Source: an uncultured Eubacteriales bacterium
GTDB lineage: Bacteria > Bacillota > Clostridia > Oscillospirales > Oscillospiraceae
Length of the DNA: 9,411 bases
Assembly: GCA_900550585.1 (NCBI GenBank)
Contig: URST01000077.1
Span: 1 to 9,411 of the forward strand
Direction: 5' to 3'
Positions 1 through 5,371 of this stretch are shown one piece after another; positions within the stretch are counted from its first letter, which is position 1, and every line of letters begins with the position of its first letter. A program made the position numbers and the translations under genes. A model generated the notes under the pieces. The model did no database searches, was not told where the DNA came from, and saw only the letters and a list, made by a program, of their open reading frames with translations.

Positions 1-38
1 CCGGGGCAGTGTTTTTTATGGAAGAATGATCATACGCT

Positions 39-1817
39 TCAGATCACATTGTATTCTTTCAGCAGTTTTTCAATCTCGGTGCCCTCCAGCTTCTTCAAAG
101 CTTCTTTCAGGGCCAGTTTCTGCACAACGTTCATCTCCATATCGGTGACCTTTTTTCCGTCGCGCAGTTTTACGGTGGCATCCAGCAGGTCGCGGATATC
201 ATATACGCTGCCCCAGACCTCCGGAACGCCGCGGTCAACGTTCAGCAGGGTGTAAACCGCTTCCATGCCGGTGCGGATGGAATACTCGGTGGTAAAGATG
301 GTATCGCGCTTGGTCTCGGCAAACTGGCCGATGAAAGCGAAATTCACAGCGCCTTCGGGCACAACATCCGGGCGGTCACCGGCAGCGCGCGGCATAAAGA
401 AAGCGTCGATATACGGCATCATGCAGGGCACGGTGTTGGCACTGTTGGCAGCCAGATCCTCGATCTGGTCAACTGGTACACCAATGTGGTACAGCCATTC
501 CTGGCAGATCTCCTCGCCGGTGCATTCGCGCATGGGCTTCTTGACGTAATCGCCGGGCTTATCACTGAACAGACTGTACACCCAAACGCAGAGCTGGTCC
601 TTGGGCTGGTCGCGGAACTGCTGCTGGCGGTTCAGGGTCCAACTCATGAGCCAGTTGGAGTCCTGCACGGTGACGATGCCGCCGGTGACGACCTTGCCGG
701 TGAAGGGATCGCGCTTGCAGATCTTTTTGATATAGGGCACAATGCGCTGGTCCAGCGTGGTGATGGTGGCGCTCATCCAGTTGCTCAGCTCCGGGTCATA
801 GCAGAACTTGTCCGGGTGGCCGAAGCTGGGGTCCTGGGCGGCGATCTTGCGCCACAGATCCCAGCCGCCGCCTTCCTTCAGATCAAACTTGAGGGGGGCA
901 ACGGTGGTCTGGCTGCCAATGGTGGAGTTTTCGACACAGCCGCCGTTGGTGATGAACACCAGGTCGTTCTCCGTCAGGTCGATGCCGCCCTTTTCGCCGT
1001 TCTCGATGATGTCGATGCGCTTGGCCAGCTTGTGCTTCGGGTCGGAGCAGTCGAACTCCACGTTGGTCACCTGCACGCCGTAGTGGAACTGGACGCCGTA
1101 GCCCTCCAGATACTTCACCATGGGCAGGATCATGGACTCATACTGGTTGTACTTGGTGAAGCGCAGGGCGGTGAAGTCGGGCAGGCCGCCGATATGGTGG
1201 ATATACCGTTGGATATACAGCTTCATCTCCAGTGCGCTGTGCCAGTTCTCAAAGGCGAACATGGTGCGCCAGTACAGCCAGAAGTTGCTGTTGAACACCT
1301 CATCGTCGAAGAAATCGGTGATGCGCTTGTCCTGCAAGTCCTCGTTGGGGGTGAAGAACAGCTTTATGATCTCCATGGCGCCCTTGTCGGAGATGTCGAA
1401 CTTGCCGTCGGTGTGGGCGTCCTCACCGCGGTTGGCGGTGGCACGGCACAGGGAGTAGTTGGGGTCGGCCTTGTTCAGCCAGTAATACTCGTCCAGTACG
1501 CTGACGCCCTCCGTCTCGATGGAGGGGATGGAATGGAACAGATCCCACATGACCTCGAAATGGTTGTCCATCTCGCGGCCGCCCCGCATGACGTAGCCGA
1601 TGTTCTCGAACTTCCATCCGTCGCAGGCACCGCCGGCGGTGGGGCCCTTCTCCAGAATGTGGACGCGCTCGCCCTTCATCTGGCCGTCGCGGACCAGATA
1701 GCAGGCGGCGGTCAGCGCCGCCAGGCCGCTGCCCACGATATAGGCGGATTTGTTGTCCACGCCCTCCGGCTTTTTGGGACGGGCAAACGCTTCATAGTTA
1801 CCACTGGAATAATACAT
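39..1817 (-). CDS. ohyA: Oleate hydratase (MCRA family, FAD-dependent)
   Basis: Adds water to the cis-9 double bond of oleate and related unsaturated fatty acids, giving 10-hydroxy fatty acids; in the family FAD is a structural or orienting cofactor, and the enzyme acts at the cytoplasmic membrane face. The 592-residue product matches the usual family length (about 590). Visible motifs: the nucleotide-binding segment YIVGSGLAALTAA (residues 26-38), RGGREM (78-83) with Glu82, Tyr201 in KLYIQRY, SWTLNRQ (392-398), and a C-terminal IGQFAETKRDTIFTTEYS segment. Glu82 and Tyr201 fall at the same numbers as the catalytic pair described for the Staphylococcus aureus enzyme (recalled, not aligned). 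An upstream ATG would add 18 residues, but ATG at 1817 is chosen because AGGAGG lies 8 bases before it and the product then begins MYYSSGNYEA, as in the family. It follows a TetR gene on the same strand, probably its regulator. Confidence 0.96.
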   Translation of the reverse strand: MYYSSGNYEAFARPKKPEGVDNKSAYIVGSGLAALTAACYLVRDGQMKGERVHILEKGPTAGGACDGWKFENIGYVMRGGREMDNHFEVMWDLFHSIPSIETEGVSVLDEYYWLNKADPNYSLCRATANRGEDAHTDGKFDISDKGAMEIIKLFFTPNEDLQDKRITDFFDDEVFNSNFWLYWRTMFAFENWHSALEMKLYIQRYIHHIGGLPDFTALRFTKYNQYESMILPMVKYLEGYGVQFHYGVQVTNVEFDCSDPKHKLAKRIDIIENGEKGGIDLTENDLVFITNGGCVENSTIGSQTTVAPLKFDLKEGGGWDLWRKIAAQDPSFGHPDKFCYDPELSNWMSATITTLDQRIVPYIKKICKRDPFTGKVVTGGIVTVQDSNWLMSWTLNRQQQFRDQPKDQLCVWVYSLFSDKPGDYVKKPMRECTGEEICQEWLYHIGVPVDQIEDLAANSANTVPCMMPYIDAFFMPRAAGDRPDVVPEGAVNFAFIGQFAETKRDTIFTTEYSIRTGMEAVYTLLNVDRGVPEVWGSVYDIRDLLDATVKLRDGKKVTDMEMNVVQKLALKEALKKLEGTEIEKLLKEYNVI

Positions 1818-1837
1818 AATGCAAACCTCCTGTAAAC

Positions 1838-1870
1838 TGTATGTTTTCTTCTTGATGATGAAAACATACA
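1838..1870. promoter_or_regulatory. Perfect inverted repeat, candidate operator of the oleate hydratase gene
   Basis: TGTATGTTTTC (1838-1848) and its exact reverse complement GAAAACATACA (1860-1870) are separated by 11 bases. The right arm contains the predicted -10 element of the hydratase promoter, and the dyad centre (1854) lies at about the expected transcription start, so bound protein would block RNA polymerase. The adjacent TetR-family gene is the natural candidate ligand. The 11-base gap is wide for a single TetR dimer, so two dimers, another regulator or an RNA hairpin in the leader remain possible. The symmetry is seen directly; the function is inferred. Confidence 0.7.
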
Positions 1871-1891
1871 CTCACGCGGGAAAATGTTCAA
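1863..1891 (-). promoter_or_regulatory. Promoter of oleate hydratase
   Basis: Read on the minus strand, TTGAAC (1886-1891, -35) is separated by exactly 17 bases from TATGTT (1863-1868, -10), each matching four of six consensus positions for the housekeeping sigma factor. Transcription would start near 1856, leaving a leader of about 40 bases before the ATG at 1817. The promoter lies just after the terminator of the upstream TetR gene, so the hydratase is probably transcribed separately from it. Confidence 0.6.
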
Positions 1892-1898
1892 TAAGCAG

Positions 1899-1931
1899 AA
1901 AAATCCCGGTGATAAGTTTTTTATCACCGGG
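1899..1931 (-). terminator. Rho-independent terminator of the TetR gene
   Basis: On the minus strand, CCCGGTGATAA, a five-base loop (AAAAC) and TTATCACCGGG form a perfect 11-bp stem, followed by ATTTTTC. It begins 22 bases after the stop codon of the TetR gene and ends a few bases before the hydratase -35 element. There is no T-tract on the plus side, so it should work only in the minus direction. A perfect palindrome here could also be a protein-binding site, but the T-tract favours a terminator. Confidence 0.8.
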
Positions 1932-1953
1932 GCATAGGGTGTTCAGTTTTTTA

Positions 1954-2535
1954 TCATTCCGCCGCATCTGATAAAGGTTTGTCGGTGCGCAGGCGCTCCA
2001 GCGCGGCGCGGACACTGCCGTGGATCACCTGCTCCAGCCTGTCCACCATGACCTGCGGGTCACCCTTCATGTCGCTTTTCACCCAATCCAGCATCAGGCC
2101 CACGAACATATATTTATACAGTGTGGCGATGAAGGCCTTGTCCTCCGGGCGCACGGACATGCCTTGCGCCTGTTCCTCCACCACATCCTCCAGCAGCCGG
2201 TAGGTGACCTGATAGAGGTAGTTTTCCACCTGTTCCCGGCTGACGGAGCGGTAGACATTGAGGATAAAGGGCTTGTTGTTCAGCACCTCCTGAAAGATCT
2301 GCAAAAGCCCCTGCTGCCACGTCTCATAGGTCTTTTTTCCCGCCAGGGCGCGGCTGGCGTCCTCCTGACAGCACCACTCCACCAGATCGTAGATATCCTT
2401 GAAGTGATAGTAAAACGTCATGCGGTTGATGCCGCAGTCGTCGGTGATGTCGCTGACGGTGATCTTGTGCAGCGGCTTTTCCAGCAGCAGCTTTTTCAGC
2501 GACGCCTCCAGCGCCCGCTTGGTGACCTGTGACAT
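1954..2535 (-). CDS. TetR/AcrR-family transcriptional regulator (DhaS-like)
   Basis: A 193-residue DNA-binding regulator. The N-terminal domain (about residues 5-50) contains the TetR helix-turn-helix: ITVSDITDDCGINRMTFYYHFKD at 25-47, with the typical FYYHFKD recognition-helix end. The remainder is helical and resembles the C-terminal domain of the DhaS-like TetR subgroup, including a hydrophobic YKYMFVGLMLDWV segment (140-152). The start at 2535 is supported by AGGAGGG seven bases upstream. It lies directly upstream of the oleate hydratase gene on the same strand, separated by a terminator and by a promoter carrying a perfect dyad, which suggests it is the local repressor; its effector may be a fatty acid or acyl-CoA. 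The family call is from sequence; target and ligand are inferred. I see no copy of the hydratase dyad upstream of this gene, so autoregulation through that site is not supported. Confidence 0.92.
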   Translation of the reverse strand: MSQVTKRALEASLKKLLLEKPLHKITVSDITDDCGINRMTFYYHFKDIYDLVEWCCQEDASRALAGKKTYETWQQGLLQIFQEVLNNKPFILNVYRSVSREQVENYLYQVTYRLLEDVVEEQAQGMSVRPEDKAFIATLYKYMFVGLMLDWVKSDMKGDPQVMVDRLEQVIHGSVRAALERLRTDKPLSDAAE

Positions 2536-2567
2536 GGGGAGACCCTCCTTTACCGGCCTGTGCTCCC

Positions 2568-2596
2568 ATTATAGGAGGGCAGCGGTATTTTTGCAA
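2568..2596 (-). promoter_or_regulatory. Promoter of the TetR gene
   Basis: On the minus strand, TTGCAA (2591-2596) is followed after exactly 17 bases by a perfect TATAAT (2568-2573). Transcription would start about 25 bases before the TetR start codon, and the Shine-Dalgarno AGGAGGG lies within that leader. A short inverted repeat, CGGCAT/ATGCCG (2598-2603 and 2612-2617), lies just upstream of the -35 element; its meaning is unknown. Confidence 0.75.
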
Positions 2597-2675
2597 GCGG
2601 CATTCTTTCGCATGCCGTGTCCGCATTCGCTGGTCTGCACCGTTATATAGAGTGATGGCGCAGACGGCGCATCTG

Positions 2676-2684
2676 TGTTATGAT
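2676..2684 (+). promoter_or_regulatory. Extended -10 element of the sigma-factor operon
   Basis: TGTTATGAT matches an extended -10 (TGn plus TATGAT, five of six consensus) 34 bases before the sigma gene start. No convincing -35 hexamer lies 16-18 bases upstream, which is tolerable for an extended -10. The element sits between TCTGT (2672-2676) and ACAGA (2685-2689), a 5-bp inverted repeat that might be a regulatory site. I saw no clear ECF-type -35 (AAC-containing) element here, so autoregulation is not shown. Confidence 0.45.
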
Positions 2685-2718
2685 ACAGACAGAATAAAGA
2701 CGGAGAGGGGGTGAAGGC

Positions 2719-3237
2719 GTGCTCCTTTACACGCAGGCCATCGGCGACGCACAGCAGAGACGGCTCTTTGAGGACGTATATACCGCCTACCGGGGCCGGA
2801 TGCTGGCGCTGGCGCGGCGAAAGCTGCGGACGCAGGAGGATGCGGAGGACGCGGTGCACCAGGCGTTCCTCTCGCTGGCGGAGCACTTTGAGCGGCTGGC
2901 CCCGCTGCCCCGCACGGAGCTGGAGGCCTATCTGACGGTGGTGGTGGAGCGCAAGTGCATCGACATCCTGCGGCAGCAGGCCCGGCTGTCCGGGACGCCC
3001 TTTGATGAGACGCTCCCGCTGGTAACACCGGCGCCCTGCGGCGATGCGCTGGCGGACGCCATGGGACGCCTGCCGCCCCGTTACCGGGAGGCGCTGCTGC
3101 TGCGCCATGCCTGCGGCTACTCCACACGGGAGACGGCGGCGCTGCTGGCGCTGTCCTTCGCCGCCGCCCAGAAGCTGCTGTACCGGGCGCGGGAGGCGCT
3201 GCGCGCAGAATTGGAAAAGGAGGCGATATGCCCATGA
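2719..3237 (+). CDS. ECF-type RNA polymerase sigma factor
   Basis: A 172-residue alternative sigma factor containing only regions 2 and 4. Region 2 (about residues 16-87) shows LFEDVYTAYRGRMLALARR, the QEDAEDAVHQAFLSLAEHF segment and VVERKCIDILRQQ. Region 4 (about 113-163) shows AMGRLPPRYREALLLRHACG followed by the helix-turn-helix YSTRETAALLALSFAAAQKLLYRAREAL. The sequence resembles Firmicutes ECF sigmas that are partnered by DUF4367-type anti-sigma proteins. The start is GTG at 2719: an in-frame stop (2695-2697) excludes any earlier start, and a purine-rich GGAGAGGGGG tract precedes it. The stop overlaps the start of the next gene, indicating translational coupling with the anti-sigma protein. 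The target genes cannot be read from this window. Confidence 0.92.
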   Translation: MLLYTQAIGDAQQRRLFEDVYTAYRGRMLALARRKLRTQEDAEDAVHQAFLSLAEHFERLAPLPRTELEAYLTVVVERKCIDILRQQARLSGTPFDETLPLVTPAPCGDALADAMGRLPPRYREALLLRHACGYSTRETAALLALSFAAAQKLLYRAREALRAELEKEAICP

Positions 3238-4079
3238 ACACCACCTTCAGCGACGCCGCGCTGCGTCAGGCGGCGCAGCGGCTGGCGTACCAGTTGTCCG
3301 CCGCCTTGCCGGCGGAGGATGCCGATTTCTCCGCCGGGTTCGATGTGCGGCTGGCGCCGCTGCTCCGCCGTGAGAAGCGGCGCCGCACAGCGCGGCTGGT
3401 CTGGCGGCGCACGGCTGCCGCAATGCTGGCTGTTGTGCTGGCCTTCGGCGCGGCGCTGGCGGTCAGCCCCGCGGCGCGGGCCGCGGTAGGGAAGTGGCTG
3501 CGTCAGATGACCACGGCGGTCACAGCCTATCAGTTCCCGGCCTCACAAAGCGCCGGAACATGGACGGGAAACGGCCCGACATGGCTCCCGGAGGGCTATG
3601 CGATGACATCTGATCTCACGGGGGACGACGGCGTCCGCTCGGTGCGGTACACCTCGCCGCAGGGCGATGTCATGCTGGCGGCAGTGGGCTTCCGCAGTGA
3701 CCGGACCGTCTCCATGGAGGTGCGCAGCCACCAGACCGCCGGCCTGTCCGATATTCTCACCGGTCAGCGGCCCCAGGGGGAGCCGGGCGAACCGGAGGGC
3801 TGCGATATCACGGAGGTGCAGGTGCGGGGCCGGGACGCCCAGTTCTATCAGTTCCGCCACCTGCCCGACAGGACACGCCCCGTCAGCGTGTACAGCGTGC
3901 TGTTTTACCTGGGCGGTGATACGGCACCGTTTTACGAGGTATCCATACCGGAGCAGGGACGGCTGCTGGTATGGGTGGACGAGGACGCCGGACAGGTATT
4001 TCTGCTGTTTGGCACCCCGGGACAAAAGGAGCTTTGCCGCATGGCGGAAAGCATGTATGAGGAGAGGAGCAATTCATGA
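3228..4079 (+). CDS. Membrane-bound anti-sigma factor with DUF4367-like extracellular domain
   Basis: Probable anti-sigma partner of the preceding sigma factor. The 283-residue protein has a cytoplasmic N-terminus (about 1-61) with a basic stretch before the membrane (LLRREKRRRTARLVWRR), one transmembrane segment (about 62-81) and an extracytoplasmic C-terminal domain. That domain resembles DUF4367: TWLPEGYAMTSDL (118-130) followed by VRYTSPQGDVMLAAVGF. Predicted role: hold the sigma factor at the membrane until an external signal is sensed. Two starts are possible. ATG at 3228 is only 4 bases after AGGAGG; ATG at 3234 is 10 bases after it and makes an ATGA overlap with the sigma stop. The second is attractive and shortens the protein by two residues. 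The stop overlaps the next gene, again by ATGA. The assignment rests on architecture and gene order; the DUF name is from recognition, not a search. Confidence 0.82.
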   Translation: MPMNTTFSDAALRQAAQRLAYQLSAALPAEDADFSAGFDVRLAPLLRREKRRRTARLVWRRTAAAMLAVVLAFGAALAVSPAARAAVGKWLRQMTTAVTAYQFPASQSAGTWTGNGPTWLPEGYAMTSDLTGDDGVRSVRYTSPQGDVMLAAVGFRSDRTVSMEVRSHQTAGLSDILTGQRPQGEPGEPEGCDITEVQVRGRDAQFYQFRHLPDRTRPVSVYSVLFYLGGDTAPFYEVSIPEQGRLLVWVDEDAGQVFLLFGTPGQKELCRMAESMYEERSNS

Positions 4080-4426
4080 AGAAATTTACGATGCTGCTGG
4101 CGGCTATGCTGCTGGCCCTGACCGCCTGCGGCCGGCAGGCGGAGGAGGATGACGGAAAAGTGGTCTACGTCCCGATGTGGATGGAGCCCTATTCCGTGGT
4201 GTACTACGATGCCGACCTGGACCGCACCGTTGCGGAGGGCGGCGACCTGACGGAGGAGGAGATCAACAGTCGGGAGGATATTCTGGCCGTGGGCATGTAC
4301 GGCTCTGTTCTGGCGGAGCCGGATACCAAGGTGGAGTACGATCTCCATGGCTTCCTCCAGAACATCTATTACAGGACTCCGGACGGCACCGGCTGGCAGC
4401 TGGAGCGTCCCCACGATATGGAATGA
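4076..4426 (+). CDS. Small predicted lipoprotein of unknown family in the sigma/anti-sigma operon
   Basis: A 116-residue protein I do not recognise. It starts with a lipoprotein signal peptide: MKK, a hydrophobic stretch (5-14), then the lipobox LTAC with Cys18 as the lipid-modified residue, followed by GRQAEEDDG. The mature part of about 99 residues is acidic and rich in Tyr, Asp and Glu, with no further hydrophobic segment, so it should sit on the outer face of the membrane. It overlaps the anti-sigma gene by ATGA and has AGGAG six bases before its ATG, so it is very probably co-expressed. Plausible roles are a sensor or modulator touching the anti-sigma outer domain, or simply a product of the regulon; nothing in the sequence decides between these. 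Not a shadow frame: it has its own ribosome site, signal peptide and operon position. Confidence 0.85.
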   Translation: MKKFTMLLAAMLLALTACGRQAEEDDGKVVYVPMWMEPYSVVYYDADLDRTVAEGGDLTEEEINSREDILAVGMYGSVLAEPDTKVEYDLHGFLQNIYYRTPDGTGWQLERPHDME

Positions 4427-4436
4427 ACAGGCACAT

Positions 4437-4466
4437 CGGAACGGCCGCCGGAAGGCGGCCGTTCCG
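4437..4466 (+). terminator. GC-rich hairpin at the end of the sigma-factor operon
   Basis: CGGAACGGCCGCC and GGCGGCCGTTCCG form a perfect 13-bp stem closed by GGAA, a GNRA-type tetraloop, 10 bases after the lipoprotein stop codon. No T-tract follows (CGTATAAACC), so as an intrinsic terminator it is incomplete. It may pause or stop polymerase with help, protect the 3' end of the mRNA, or allow partial read-through into the next gene. Confidence 0.6.
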
Positions 4467-4519
4467 CGTATAAACCGCCGTATCCTGCGCATCCTACCGG
4501 AGAAAAGGAGGCGCGGAGC

Positions 4520-5242
4520 ATGACAGACGAGACAAAGGAAACAAAGGCATCATCGGACAGCGGCGACCAGCAGGAGCAGTCCTCCCCGGCCATGCAGCAG
4601 ATCGTGGACATGGGCTCCTCCGTCGTGAAGAACCGCCACGGCACGGTGCACTGTCTCACCATCGTGGGGCAGGTGGAGGGGCACATGGTGCTGCCCAACA
4701 ACACGAAAAGCACCAAATACGAGCACGTCCTGCCGCTTCTGGCGTCACTGGAGGAGTCGGACGAGGTGGACGGCCTGCTGCTGCTCCTGAACACAGTGGG
4801 CGGCGATATCGAGGCGGGGCTGGCCATCGCGGAGCTGGTGGCGGGGATGCGCCTGCCCACGGTGACGCTGGTGCTGGGCGGCGGACACTCCATCGGTGTG
4901 CCGCTGGCGGTGTGCGGCAAGGAGACGTTCATCGCCTCCAGCGCGTCCATGACCATCCATCCGGTGCGCATGTCCGGCACGGTCATCGCCGCGCCGGAGA
5001 CGTACCGCTACTTTGAGCGCATCCGGGAGCGCATCGTCAAGTTCGTGGCGGCCCACAGCCACATCAGCGAGGAGCGGTTCCGCCAGCTGATGCTGGCCTC
5101 CGGCGACATGGCCAACGATGTGGGTACCGTGCTGTACGGCGAGGAGGCGGTGACGCTGGGCATCATCGACCATGTGGGCAGCCTGTCCGACGCGCTGGAC
5201 AGCCTGTACCGCCAGATGGACCGGCGGCGCGCGGAGCAATAG
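4520..5242 (+). CDS. tepA: ClpP-fold serine peptidase, TepA-like (translocation-enhancing protein)
   Basis: A 240-residue member of the ClpP/crotonase superfamily, closest by recollection to Bacillus subtilis TepA (YmfB). Shared stretches include GQVEGHMVLPNNTKSTKYEH (50-69), LLLLLNTVGGDIEAGLAIAEL (86-106), GGGHSIGV (120-127) and SMTIHPVRMSGTV. The catalytic Ser is Ser124 in GHSIGV and the His is His147; the Asp is probably Asp200 or Asp196. In B. subtilis TepA has been linked to protein export and to degradation of small proteins or peptides; the substrate here is unknown. There is no signal peptide or membrane segment, so it is cytoplasmic. Residues 1-28 are a polar Ser/Glu/Gln/Lys-rich tail, likely disordered. 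AGGAGG lies 9 bases before the ATG. The gene has a terminator of its own, so it is not firmly tied to smc. I see no clear promoter in the 93 bases upstream; read-through past the hairpin at 4437-4466 is possible. Confidence 0.9.
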   Translation: MTDETKETKASSDSGDQQEQSSPAMQQIVDMGSSVVKNRHGTVHCLTIVGQVEGHMVLPNNTKSTKYEHVLPLLASLEESDEVDGLLLLLNTVGGDIEAGLAIAELVAGMRLPTVTLVLGGGHSIGVPLAVCGKETFIASSASMTIHPVRMSGTVIAAPETYRYFERIRERIVKFVAAHSHISEERFRQLMLASGDMANDVGTVLYGEEAVTLGIIDHVGSLSDALDSLYRQMDRRRAEQ

Positions 5243-5247
5243 GGCAT

Positions 5248-5280
5248 GGAGGGGACGGCTGGCCGTTCCCTCCGCTTTTT
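5248..5280 (+). terminator. Rho-independent terminator of tepA
   Basis: GGAGGGGACGG (5248-5258), loop CTGG, and CCGTTCCCTCC (5263-5273) form an 11-bp stem with one G-T wobble, followed by GCTTTTT. It starts 5 bases after the tepA stop codon and separates that gene from the smc promoter. A second short T-run (TTTTT) follows a few bases later. Confidence 0.85.
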
Positions 5281-5311
5281 GCAATTTTTCCGGCAGGCGG
5301 CACGGTTTTTC

Positions 5312-5340
5312 TTGAAAACAGGGGGCTTGCGGTGTATACT
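5312..5340 (+). promoter_or_regulatory. Promoter of smc-ftsY
   Basis: TTGAAA (5312-5317) and TATACT (5335-5340) are spaced by exactly 17 bases, each with five of six consensus matches. Transcription should start near 5347, leaving a short leader of about 25-35 bases. The 11-base palindrome TAACTTAGTTA (5340-5350) covers the start region and could be coincidental or a binding site. Confidence 0.8.
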
Positions 5341-5371
5341 AACTTAGTTATAGTATGCAAATGCGAAAGGG

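Noticed and set aside
1..38. Possible terminator after oleate hydratase
   Set aside because: CCGGGGCAGTG followed by TTTTTT on the plus strand looks like the right half of a terminator, perhaps for an incoming gene or working in both directions, but the other arm is outside the window, so no call is made.
486..1835. 449-codon open frame on the plus strand opposite oleate hydratase
   Set aside because: It mirrors the codon-position GC bias of the real gene, has a low-complexity Val/Leu/Ala/Gly-rich product with no recognisable domain and no convincing ribosome site, and lies wholly across a clear family member.
1818..1871. 18-residue N-terminal extension of oleate hydratase from an upstream ATG
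   Set aside because: That ATG lies within the predicted promoter/operator and upstream of the clear AGGAGG ribosome site; the family begins at the ATG at 1817.
2569..3244. Two overlapping minus-strand open frames opposite the sigma factor (179 and 188 codons)
   Set aside because: Arg/Pro/Ala-rich shadows of the sigma gene; the sigma domains on the plus strand are unambiguous.
4469..4474. TATAAA as a -10 element for tepA
   Set aside because: No -35 hexamer lies at 16-18 bases upstream; that position falls inside the GC-rich hairpin.
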